A stretch of DNA of 64,000 nucleotides from Pyrenophora tritici-repentis (lineage: Eukaryota; Ascomycota; Dothideomycetes; Pleosporales; Pleosporaceae), in contig NC_089399.1 of the NCBI RefSeq assembly GCF_003171515.1, positions 930,001 through 994,000 on the forward strand. The letters run 5' to 3'. Of this stretch, positions 46,253 to 56,416 are shown one piece after another. Both the position numbers and the translations under genes were made by a program. Each line of letters starts with the position of its first letter. The stretch's first letter is position 1. Below the pieces are notes generated by a model. That model had not been told where the DNA came from and did not search any database. It worked only from the letters and a program-made list of their open reading frames with translations.

Positions 46253-48161
46253 ATCAATTTGTACTATCTAAATTTATTTAGGAGGTGAACGTTCGCCTAC
46301 GTGAGGTAGTTTTAGTTAGGGACAGCGATAGCTCTAGTGCAGCAGTATTACCACTTATAGCAGCTATAACACGCTGCCTACTACGTTTTTTTAGAGTAGG
46401 TTTCTTTGAGGCTAGCCTCTTACCTCTTTAGGATAACAATAGAGCTTTTGTAGCGTTTGCAGCATCTCTCTATTACTGTTTCTCACACCAAGCGTAAGCA
46501 AGTCTCTTAGCCTTCTCAGCTCTCTCCTTTTCCCTCACCACCTTAGCTCTCTCTCGCTCCTCACGCTTCTCCTCCATCTGTAACTATTTAAGATGCTTAG
46601 CATTATCTCTCTGCTTCTTACGCTGAAGCTTTTAAAGGTGCTCCTCCTCCTCCTCCTCCTCCTCTCGCTGTATTACTGCTGCTCAATCACGTGCTCTCTG
46701 AACTATCCTTGGAGAGTACAAAACAGCGCCACCATGATACTCTCCTAACTGCCCTAGTAGGAGAGCTTTACCGTGCTTCTTCCTCTTCTTCTTAGTCTTA
46801 AGAGCAGCTTTGAGACCCTTGTTTTTATAGTAAAGGAGCTCATTTTAGACTTAAAGATAGTGAAGGGAAGTAGAGAGCTACTTTGCTTTGTCACTGTTGC
46901 TATCTTCAACAGCTAAGCGCATAAGCCGTTCTATATGAATCTAACCACTTAGAGAGAGGCGTAATAAAGAGCTCTCGCCCCTAACTAACTGTGTTAGAGT
47001 ATTAGAGAACCTCTTTAATATAACGTCGGCGTTCATAGGCTAGATGCCAGTGGCTTCAAAGCTCTTAATAATAGTCTCTTTCTTAAAGGAGGTGATTCAG
47101 GCACCCTAAAACAATGGGAAGAAGTCTCCTTTCTTAATAGCTAAGTGCCCAAGAGCGTGTTGTTAATGATGAGCTAGTTTAGCTAAGTAAGCTGATGAGA
47201 GAGGCTTAAATATCACTACATCTAGGGGTTGAAGCGTATGAGTTGAATGGGGAGGAAAGATGGCTAGGAGTATTCGATTCTGATGGCAGTATTCGATGAA
47301 ATCTATAGTGAGATGAGATCCATGGCCATCCAAGATGAGTAATCTGTATAAGCGGCGGCACTTCTCCTTTGTGTACCAATTAAATATATCCTTAAGCCAT
47401 GATAGTCCTATATCATTTTTAGTCCATCTAGATGGATTTAAGGTGACATGAACTAAGTGCTCTCCTGCTCTAATATCGGCTACCTATGTATCTCTGATAG
47501 CTCTATTTTTAGCCTAGTAGATGAGGCTAGGGGGAAGAGCTGATCCATCAGCACACACGCACGCCAGCACCGTTATCCACTTCCTGTTGCCATCTTGGAT
47601 AGGTGCTCTAACTCCTTTCTTCACCTAAGTCTATTTAAAGAACACCCTCTTTGTTCTACCTAATACACCAATTATAAAGCCCTTCTCATCTATATTATAT
47701 GTGTTGCTCTGCTCAATCTCATACTCCTCAATCTTCTAGTATAAAAGATCAAAGTATAGTTTGTATTTATATTATAAGTCAGCTTGGTGGCGTACGCTGT
47801 CAATTCCAGTGCTCCAGCGTGAGATGAGATGGATGGAGTGGCGGTTGATAAAGCGGGTAACCCACGCTTCTGAGAGCTGCCGGTAAGCTACCTAAAAGGC
47901 AAAATTGTTAATCATCTCTCTCGTAGGTGGAAGGCCTTGTCTAGTTAAGCCTTCTATATATACAACAAGCTCACTTTCTTATTGTGGGTTAAGAGCGCGT
48001 TGATTGAGATCCTTAATCTCTTTTATATGCTGAGAGCCTTGGTGTCTTCGGCTGAGCGTTGATCGAGCCACGCCGTACTTAGAAGCTACTTTTGTATACG
48101 AGGTTTCGGCTCCGAGCTCTCGCGATTCGATTGCTGCAATTGCAGCTTCAATTAGGTCCAT
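46253..48161 (-). pseudogene. degenerate pogo/Fot1-type transposase
   Basis: The start at 48161 opens a 60-residue frame with the N-terminal DNA-binding region (MDLIEAAIAAIESRELGAET, then VASKYGVARSTLSRRHQG). It is broken by a TAA, but the same reading frame continues through the element. Further motifs of the DDE_1 superfamily are seen: a YNIDEKGF-like first Asp block near 47688, LLILDGHGSHLT around 47315-47345, and a PPHSTHTLQPLD block near 47225-47265. Then a Glu-rich run from CTC-type triplets (46641-46670) and a Lys/Glu/Arg-rich tail. Many in-frame TAG and TAA replace what are likely Gln codons. No intact protein can be made. Confidence 0.85.
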
Positions 48162-48221
48162 ATTGGTGAAGTTGTGGTGCGTTAAAGTTGGGGTTGATCT
48201 CGTGTTTCGGTGTTCGGCGGG

Positions 48222-48248
48222 GCGTCACGCGAACCCGAGCGTCACGCG
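48222..48248 (+). repeat. subterminal 10-bp direct repeat at the right end of the transposon
   Basis: GCGTCACGCG occurs at 48222-48231 and again at 48239-48248, the second overlapping the right inverted repeat. Such subterminal copies can be extra transposase-binding sites. The left end has only the copy within the inverted repeat. Confidence 0.65.
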
Positions 48249-48259
48249 CACGGGCATGT
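48237..48259 (-). repeat. right terminal inverted repeat of the pogo/Fot1-like element
   Basis: Reverse complement of 46128-46150 without mismatch; followed by TA (48260-48261). Confidence 0.9.
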
Positions 48260-48371
48260 TACCATAAGCGAGTAGTGGGTAGGCAACCTTCAAGTGACCG
48301 CGCGAGTGCCACCATCTTTCTTCTCACATTAATCACGCAGTCCTGCAAGTTACAACATTACTGCATCAAAA

Positions 48372-49652
48372 ATGGCGAAAGGACCCATCGTAGTGTAGCT
48401 CGCTAATGGAAACTGATGGCTAACGACTGACCATGAGACGCAGTTTCTTGCTGCTCTTGCGGCTTTATCCCCATGGGTATACGACAGATATCAAGCACTC
48501 TCAGCAATGCTGGAGAATAGACCTGGGAGATTACAAAACTTCAACGGCTTTGGAAGCCATGAAGTCAAGTTCCGCGATGAATTGCGCAATTGCGAGGATG
48601 TGCTCGTGGAAGAAAACATGGGTATCGCCTTTTTGAGCTGCAACCCCGAGCGGGATCAATGGAATACTGTTATGGTAGATCTTCCCACGATGCAAACACC
48701 AGAATATTACACAGTATAGTCATTGGGGGCTGACATAGAACAGGGCACATTGGTACAGCCCGTCGCCGGCAAAGAACCCCCACACATCTGGATCTACGAT
48801 TACTCAACCCCCTCCCAATCCCTCAAACCCCTCACTCTAACCAACTACGCCAACGCATCAGACTTCCAACCCCTAGGCATAGAATTTGATGCCGCAACAT
48901 CAACCCTCTATGTCATCAACCACTCCCGCAACTCCGGCAACATCATCGAAGTCTTCCAGGTTTCAGTCCAAGACGCAGTAGCAACACATGTACAGACGGT
49001 AAAGCACCCGCTTCTCTACACGCCTAATTCCATCCACTCCCTGGGTGACGGGAAGCTGCTAGTGACAAACGACCACTTCATCAGCTCGCTGATTTCCCCT
49101 CTGCTCTCGACCATTGAGACATTTGCGGGTGTACCTGGTGGAAGCGTTGTATACACCGATATCCGCAATATGTCACGAACGAAAACTCTAGCTCGACTCC
49201 CCTTTGCTAACGGTATCACGATGCTTAACACGACAAGCGTAGCCGTCGCATCATCGTCCAAACCAGGTCTTTACTTTTACACGCTGGACGCTGAAACTCC
49301 TAGTCTGCAATTCGCTACCTTTGTACGCGCGCCATCGGGCGTGGATAATCTTGCCGTTGACTCAACGGGTAAGCTTACCATGGCTGGTCATCTGTTTGCC
49401 CCGGAGTTGGTCAAGGTAAGCAAGGCGAGGGCGAATTGCGATATGTCGGGGTCAGAAGAGGCGAGGAAGGCTTGTGAGTGTATGGCGCCTAGTTGGGCGG
49501 CGGAATGGAGCGAGGAGGGTGGTTTTAAGACGTTGTATAGGAATAGTGGGGACGAGTTTTGCAGTAGTAGTACGTTTGCGAGGGATGTGCGGAGGGGTGT
49601 GGGATTTGTTACGGGGTTGTATGATAGGGGGCTCTTGGTTGTTAGGGAGTGA
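48372..49652 (+). CDS. paraoxonase/arylesterase-like calcium-dependent lactonase
   Basis: Six-bladed propeller hydrolase of the serum paraoxonase family (esterase/lactonase). My model has three exons: 48372-48389 (MAKGPI), 48444-48674 and 48720-49652; introns of 54 bp (GTAGTG...ACGCAG, branch GCTAAC) and 45 bp (GTAGAT...GTATAG); 393 aa. Without the second intron a TAG at 48717 would stop the frame. The N-terminus (FLAALAALSPWVYDRY) is a hydrophobic anchor as in other members. Family residues: RNCEDVLVEE (calcium ligand Glu/Asp), YTPNSIHSLGDGKLLVTNDH, LPFANGI and VDNLAVDSTG, the Asn/Asp ligands of the central metal. Cysteines near both ends could form the conserved disulfide. The start codon lies only 112 bp from the transposon, so the promoter may be truncated or altered. 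The 5' exons are inferred by frame and motif. Confidence 0.78.
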
Positions 49653-49814
49653 TGTAGAGGAAGGTGCACTTGATAGCGGTGTGAATCAGATTTTTGGACT
49701 GCTCTGTCATTGCAAGATAAACCGAAAGGCTGTATTCAAAGCTTCTCATATCAAACTCTCCCCGTGTACTAAGCTCCGCCAGACGCTCCAATGAATTCAG
49801 CATGTCTGCCTTCT

Positions 49815-50911
49815 TCAATTCAACTCTCCAACCCCTCTGTGAATTCTCCGTGACTTTGTTCGCTCAGTTCCCTCATTTCCGCCACCAGCATCATTCTGGG
49901 CTCCAGAATCATTCGCAAACTTCCTCTTCAAATTCACCTTCAACTTGACCACCTGGCTACAGCTCTCCGCTTGCTCATTGGTCCACGGCAGATAACTCCA
50001 CCGCCTACTTCGCCCCTGCTGCTTCGGCGCACGATCATCCATGAAATAGAGCTCATCATCCCTATATTGACCGTACCCATCGTAATGCGTCCACTGGCTA
50101 TCATGTATAAACATGTTTTCTCTAGGCTCCACTTTCAGCGCACCATCAGAATGCACGATAACAGCTTCGACCTTTGCAAGCTCTTCTGCGTCATGATTGA
50201 CTGAATGGAACTTGCGTGGTAGATGAGTGCTGTAGGTTTCTGGGTGCAGAATGTAGCGACCGCAGCCTAGAGGTTGGGGTTCTGGGTAGAGCGGGGAGAT
50301 CGGCGGTGCTGTATGTTTAGATTAGCTATTGATAAACCACGATTATCCATGAGCTTACATGTTATCTCTCCGTCCGCATTCTTTGGTAGCCCCAGCCGCA
50401 TGAGTTCAATCTGCTCTTCACATAGAAAATCGTACGGCACGCCATACATGTCGCAGTAACGTCTCCACTGGCTCCAATCCTTAATGTAAAGTGGCTGTCG
50501 GTCACCCGAACGTCTCATACGGCGAGTGTAGTACTCTTTTGCTGCATAATGTGTGCTTGGGATCTTCTCAGTCACTACCGCGGGCGGATTGTGCAGTGTC
50601 CAGGATTTCTTGTTGAAGGGGTCTTGTTTGAACCAAGATGGGCGCCAATGAAGTGTCGAGTTGTCGTTGAAGCTAGTGAGATTCAAGAGATCTAGTTGGA
50701 GGCGCTTGAGCTGAGGGTTTTGTTCCACGACTGCCTGCGTCAAGTTTTCGGGGATAAGGAATGAGGGCGCTCGAACTTTGCTGACTGGCTGTGGTGACGT
50801 AGCCGTGAAGCTGTTCGGAGTTGCGATGCCGACCGTGCCTTCCTCAGGTCCTGACGTATGTGATCCTGGCGTGTTGGGGCCCGAATAGGGCGGTGTATCG
50901 TGACTTCCCAT
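49815..50911 (-). CDS. unknown protein with conserved-looking Trp/Tyr-rich core
   Basis: Exons 50911-50359 and 50308-49815 with a 50-bp intron (GTAAGC...CATACAG); phase 1 junction keeps frame; 348 aa. Start placed at MGSHDTPPYS (50911); the frame is open to 50995. A Ser/Thr/Pro/Gly-rich start of about 60 residues is followed by a dense region rich in Trp and Tyr (LHWRPSWFKQDPFNKKSWTL; YYTRRMRRSGDRQPLYIKDW; WRRYCDMYGVPYDFL). The second exon has WTHYDGYGQYRDDELYFMDD and ends with a basic tail. No signal peptide or membrane helix. I do not recognise the family. Its stop is 162 bp from that of the converging arylesterase gene. Confidence 0.7.
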
Positions 50912-51395
50912 CGCTGCAAGCTCTATAAAATATGATGTCGTCGAGAAACAATTGACAAAGTGGTGTTGAACTTCACCAGGTTGGTGCCTTAACAAGTCAG
51001 GGAAAGCTAGTGTTTGTACAGAGCTAAGAAGCCAGGTGTACGGGGACCGGTGAGTGGTGAGGTTCTAGTGCGCACTCGCTTTCACTCTCTATCGTGGTGC
51101 GCTTTGTAGCAATCGGTGATGGCTCACGGGGCTGGACACGCGCGGATTCCTGCATCTGACTGGTCGAAACAAAAGAGGGTCAGCTGCAGTTAGGCGTGTT
51201 GGTACATACGCTTGGTACTAGAGAGGTTGTGTTACAAGGGGTCCTCCGAGCCAAGCTATATATCGCTAGTGTTCCGTTTGCACATGCACACAACAATAGC
51301 AACGGGAAAGCGCGTGAATATTCATCTCATTTGCGTTCCATATCATATCATAAGGCAATGTTGGTCTTGAGCATCTATACATGACCGTCGTAGAC
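50912..51395. other. intergenic region
   Basis: About 480 bp: promoter of the unknown gene and 3' end of the FAD oxidase gene. No supported feature. Confidence 0.4.
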
Positions 51396-53468
51396 TTAAA
51401 CTCTGCACAACCTTCCGTTCTGAGTCTGTATACCCTGCTCACCATCCTGAACGACCCATCTCTCGCTTCCTACAGCAGTTGTTGCGTAGAATAGATCATT
51501 TGGGTCCCACTTACGCTTGATCTCGCTCAACTTCGGGTAATACCCTCCGTAAAAAGACTCTTGCCATTCAGCTTCCATGACACTAGCCTCGTTCAAATAG
51601 CTACCACCTCCCTCAGAAACGGGTGCTATATCGCGCCATGGCTGCAAGATGTTCTCCTGGAAATCCTTATCGGCCTTAGCAAGGGCCTCTGGTGTAGAAT
51701 GATCCGCCGACCTATTAGATGAGGTTACAAAGAACATGGCACATTCACGCCAAGCTGGATTGACGGCGTTGTTCGTGTTCGCATACTTCTTGGGCGCTTT
51801 ATGGTATCCGAGGAAGTGTTTACCGGCTAACACGTGCTCTTTGATGAGTGCAAAGGTCTCTTCGTACTTCTCTTTGAAGTTACGACGTGGAACAATGCGG
51901 TTCGCCGGTACTGATCCATCAGAACCAACACCGAAACTCATCTTTCCCCACGTTGCCTGGTAGGCCGAGTAGAACGACGTATGTGCGATGGGCGCATCGG
52001 GCTTCGTAAGTGTGATATTGTTCGCATCGAGATAGTCGAAGAATGGCTTGACAAGATCAGTGTAGGATTCCATGGTGTGGTTTGCGGCGAATATGAATCC
52101 GAGTTGAAGATATAAGGCGGGGTTGTTTCCCATGAAGTAGAAGGTGTAGATTCCCGCATCTGCCCATTCAAGAAAAAGGTCGTAGAACTTCCTAGTACCG
52201 ACCCAGAAAGCCTCAGCACTGTTCTTGGAAGCATCGAGGGTCCAACTCGAAGTGACGGCGTTGATCTTAGGATGCGCTCGGACAATAACGGACGTGATGA
52301 CAGCAAAGGTTCCGCCACCGCCACCTCGCAGCGCCCAGAACAGGTCAGCATTCGAATCTTCTGAGACCGTTATGAAACGACCGTCGGCATTTACAACTTG
52401 GAATGCCACAACGTGATCTGCTGACATTCCATATACACCGGCTAGTGGGTTCTGGCCTCCGCCGGTAATCATGCCTCCAGCCCATCCCACACTCTGTCGT
52501 GCGTTAGAAAAAAATTCATATAGTCATGCTGACTGGAGATGTCTCTTACAGAAGCGATAGCGCCCAAGACGGTGACACCGTTCTTGTCTGCTGCCTCATA
52601 CACCTGCCTCGTTCTGACACCTGCGGCGACCTTCAACGCTGGTCCAGAGTAGCCAGGGCCTTCGTAATTGGGAAGGAAGTCTATCTGCTCCATGTTGTGC
52701 ATCCACAAGCTCAATGCTCCACTACCAGTTGACTTTCCAAGATAGCAATGGCCAGTATTCTTGATAACGAGACGGATGTTGGTAGCTCGCACAAAGTTGA
52801 TAGCAAGTTGGATTTGTGCCACGCTCGTCACTTTGACTGCGTACTCGGGATATGCGCCCATCGTGCAAGTCAGACCGGTGGTGTCGTTTTTCGGCATACA
52901 AGTCCTGCCTTGGTAAATAGGCCACATGTCTAGACACGACGTCAGTACATATCTCAAGCAAGTTTCGTAAAAGGTAGCCCTTACTGGAGGTCGGATCGTC
53001 TTCGTGGAACCAAGGACTTGTGAAGTTACTAACGATGTCCGCACACTTTACACTATCCTTCTTGCCCCATTTTGTGTCGTAGCACGGGGCTCCAACAGGT
53101 TTCGTCGGGATCAGAGCTCCACCCAAGAGGGCGTCGAAAACCCTCCATATCGCATCCTTAGGCCATGCTGAGTCTCCAGGGTATGTTTTGCATGGTGCAG
53201 AAGCAGCGCGTCGCATCCGCGCTTTGCTAGCAACATCGCTGTCGTCGAATGCAAAGTATTCGGCGTACTCGGATGTAGCTGCATCTGCTGCTAACCGCTC
53301 GACCACTGCATCCGTCAACTGCAGAGTCTCCGCTTCTTGTAGTGGCGCTCCTGCTGCGATTGTCGTCGGAACGGAAGTTGCGGCAGGCTCGATTGAGGAG
53401 GCACGAGTAACAACAACCGGTAAAAGAGCGAAGAACAGACAAACAGCTACCCGCTGTAAAGAAGCCAT
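51396..53468 (-). CDS. secreted FAD-linked oxidoreductase, BBE-like
   Basis: Flavin oxidase of the PCMH/FAD_binding_4 superfamily with a berberine-bridge-type C-terminus. Exons 53468-52985, 52929-52550 and 52493-51396; introns 55 and 56 bp, each with branch and canonical ends; 653 aa. Start at MASLQRVAVC gives a clear signal peptide (residues 1-22, LFFALLPVVV core). FAD domain from about residue 175: YPEYAVKVTSVAQIQLAINF, then the FAD-His motif NTGHCYLGKS with His222, where relatives usually have NTGHD. SVGWAGGMITGGGQNPL is restored across the last junction; the second covalent-link Cys of two-link BBE enzymes is not seen. The C-terminus, YYPKLSEIKRKWDPNDLFY, is the BBE motif. Substrate unknown (carbohydrate, alkaloid-like or polyketide relatives exist). 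No biosynthetic backbone gene is near. Confidence 0.88.
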
Positions 53469-54742
53469 GTCGAGGCTGATACGGAGGTAAAAGGTTGATG
53501 AAATGAACAATTCCAAGTAATGGGCGACTGGACGTTTTATCTCACATCTTTAGCCGGTCGGTAGTGTAACCAAGGCTTTATGTCTATAATCCAGGCTCAT
53601 GATTCGTGTACTGATGCTCTAGAAACCGCTAAAGTCCCCTATCTTCACTGTCGTTCTGCTCCACAAGGAAGGGTTTATGAGGCTATGTCCGTAGTCTTGC
53701 GCAGGGACTGCAGAAGGAAGACAACGGTCGGAACGATAGAAGAGTCGTCTACTGGCTTAGGCATGGAAGGATTTGCTCTGTATACCGTCCTTGGTTTGCC
53801 GCTTAGATAGTCAGCATCGCGGCACTTTTATCAAACCAATCATATTTTCCATGCCCAGGAATGGATACCGAATCAGTCATGGGTTTTCTTCGTTTACACT
53901 ACTCTTGCAGAACAGTGGATCCATTGGGCATCGCAGAAGGACGGTCAGCTTGGCGTTTGGTAAATTGGCAGCATGTGAGAAATCCGTAGAATTGCAGCAC
54001 GGCTCCCAAGACATAATTCGGTCGCTGCTTCCGTCTCCAGAAGTCGGTACTGGCGGACCTTTACATTCTCACCATGACTTGAAAAGTATCGATAAAACGC
54101 TCGCTCATAATGCTGCACAGAAGGGTGGACACATCCAAGCCTGTTTTATTTGTAGAGTTGGTATTGGTGGAGTCGAGAAGAGCTACAGTAGCACGAATTC
54201 ACCCGTCTCCGCTCCCGCCGCTGCGGGCGCTAAGTTAGTGCCTTGGCGCAGGGTCTTAGCCTTGCCGCCTCGCCTCAGATACCTCTCATCTACCGCTGGT
54301 TGTTCCTAGCGACGCTCCCAAGACATTTCAGTCCTTCTGGATCAACTTTACCGCTCCCCCTTGCAGGATCGATCCGGCCTTGGCGAGCTCTGTGTTGGGA
54401 GACGTGCAATGCTTCTACGGACGACGGAGAAATAGGATCCCAGTCATGAGAGCAGGTAAGAAATTTTTAATGGTGTTTCTCAATTCAATTCAAATCGAGA
54501 TTGTGCTCATTCTGCTTCAAATAGTATCAAGTTGTGCCTCCGGCATTAGGAAACATATATGGAAGGGAAGCAGCCGTAAGGGGACGCCGTAACCGAGAAG
54601 TCATGAGTGGAGTGGTGGCCGCCGGTTCCGAGACGGGGCTTTCCGATTTAAGTAACGATTATCCTCCCCAAGCTATGTTGAGCGTGAGTGTAAGGAGTAT
54701 TCGAACAGGCACTGAGATGTAGGTATAGGCTTGTATTAAGAC

Positions 54743-54786
54743 GAATCCTTGAGGAGCAATCAAGGATTCAGTGAGATGCTATATAC
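54743..54786. repeat. hairpin plus ATGCTATATAC motif, copy 1
   Basis: Perfect 10-bp inverted repeat (arms 54743-54752 and 54760-54769, 7-nt loop), then 6 nt, then ATGCTATATAC at 54776-54786. The same order recurs at 55410-55447. Confidence 0.7.
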
Positions 54787-55409
54787 GACTATGGCACGTG
54801 ACTGTGGCTGGCTCGGGCCGATGGGTCTCCGAAGGGGTCCCTGAGGCCTACCAAAGTATGACCCAGCTGGAGTATCGTGACAGTGAGTGCTCTGACCGTC
54901 TTTTGGAATACTATGTTTTCTAGTACTCTGCAATAATGTTTTTTTAAATAAACTTGTTGGTAGGGCTTTGCACTAAGTTCGAAAAGGAAATAACGTAACT
55001 AGGAATGCATTCTGTTCGGTGACTGTTGATTGATTGTTCTATCTCTAGGTTGCTATGAAGATATACGCGGGGTTAGTACGAGTCAGACCAAAGTAGTGTA
55101 AAGGCACTAGTACACTGCAATAGTTAGGATGCCTCTAATAAGTGAGATTGTGTGTACAGATCTATATACAAGTACGAGGGGAACTTTATTATTCCTCGCA
55201 CGGGCCAACTGCCAGCGTGGCACGTGATTGTATGGCACGTGATCGCGTGAGGGATCGTAGTGTGAAGGTCGTCCGAAGATGATCTTGGGTTGGTTCTCGG
55301 GGATAGAGTGATGCGATGGACACGAGGGTGTATAGCACGATTGGTAGATCGATGTAATATACGGGGAGTTGAGAATCAAGTACTAATCCTTAGATTTCGA
55401 AGTTGAACA

Positions 55410-55447
55410 CAATGAGCTATAGGAGCTCATTGCCTAATGCTATATAC
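55410..55447. repeat. hairpin plus ATGCTATATAC motif, copy 2
   Basis: Perfect 9-bp inverted repeat (arms 55410-55418 and 55424-55432, 5-nt loop), then 4 nt, then ATGCTATATAC at 55437-55447. The arm sequences differ from copy 1. Confidence 0.7.
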
Positions 55448-55739
55448 CTATGGTGCTCGCTGTCCTCGCTCAGAGGAGTCCGAGGATTCCTCGGTGGCTG
55501 ACGCGCGAGGAGCACTCCTCGGTGGCGTATGTACGAGGGGTGTGCCAAGACTTTTCCTCGTGCATGCCAAGCCGAGGAGGTCACGTGATTAAGTTCCCGT
55601 GTCACATATGGAGGGGTCAGCTATCCCGCCGACGCTCCTTAACTTAACCGCCGTGCCCCTTCCCACAGGTTCGTAACACGTAGGTTTGATCCATCACAGT
55701 AGGACCGACGCGGCCCGTGATTAACATCTGTAATCCGAC

Positions 55740-56050
55740 AAAACTACAAAAAAAAGTTAATAAAAATAAGCTTCCGCTAGCTTAGTTAATAGTAATAGTA
55801 GACAGGGTACGCTAACGTAAGTGTAGGACTACTATAATACTAATAGGTCATAGATAACTACACGTTGTTGTGTTGTTCTTAGTATTAGGAATACCTATCC
55901 CTAGATACTATTGTTAATACAAATAAAATGCTCAAAAACAAAAAAAACAAAAATTTTGCACACTAATAGAAGAGCCGTAACCCCTTTTAGAATACTATAG
56001 AAGGTAGTTATATACTGCACATTGTAAACAACGAGATGATATAGTACCTC
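55740..56050. repeat. AT-rich, RIP-like segment
   Basis: Strong A/T bias with many TA steps and short TAG/TAA/TTA words, unlike the flanking genes. Typical of a repeat worn by C-to-T change. No ends or coding remnants identified. Confidence 0.4.
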
Positions 56051-56416
56051 GTAGATCGCTCTGTTAATAGCAACTGGAAACTTCCAAGTCGGTGAGTCTG
56101 CTACTGCCATCAGCAGATGATATCTTGCGAGGCTTTCACTGCGAGCAGGATATTGGTGGAGATGTCAAATCCTTGCATTCATGGAAGGATCCAGTGGCAC
56201 AGTAAGCTGGCGAGCGGCTGACTCCTACAGAAATGATTGGCAAGTGAGACCAATGACAATCTCCCGTCGTGATCACATATGTACACACGGCATAACGGCA
56301 TGGGTTGATGTATTACGGCGTTGTAAAGCAAGTTACAAAGTTAAAGATGGGAAGAGGAGCTTCGAAGCGACCATTAAAATACACTACTCCGCTCTGTAAA
56401 CCTGCGTTCACACACA

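Larger units (their letters stand above)
46128..48259 (-). mobile_element. pogo/Fot1-like Tc1-mariner DNA transposon, degenerate
   Basis: A 2132-bp element bounded by perfect 23-bp terminal inverted repeats and flanked by TA on both sides (46126-46127 and 48260-48261), the target duplication of Tc1/mariner elements. The inside codes, on the minus strand, a pogo/Fot1-type transposase with a psq-like helix-turn-helix start and DDE-type motifs, broken by many stops. The stops are mostly TAG or TAA, and the interior is rich in TA while the ends stay GC-rich; this is the pattern of repeat-induced point mutation (C to T at CpA). The element is therefore not autonomous. Confidence 0.88.
53469..56416. 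other. 2.9-kb gene-free region with repeat-like DNA
   Basis: No supported gene. The first third is mixed. 54720-55700 contains hairpins, several CACGTGA words (54795, 55221, 55236, 55582) and CCTCGG-rich DNA (55470-55580). 55740-56050 is very rich in A/T and TA, like RIP-worn repeat remnants. It may be a diverged retrotransposon or other repeat, but no protein motif survives that I can see. Confidence 0.5.

Noticed and set aside
48433..48636. ATG at 48433 as start of the arylesterase, implying a frameshift
   Set aside because: A short exon at 48372-48389 with a 54-bp intron gives a better start and keeps the frame, so no frameshift is needed.
53773..54309. 178-codon open frame
   Set aside because: No domain, odd composition, lies in repeat-like DNA; not enough to call a gene.
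54780..55690. A pair of LTRs of a retrotransposon
   Set aside because: Only short words are shared; no TG...CA ends, primer site or coding remnants could be confirmed.
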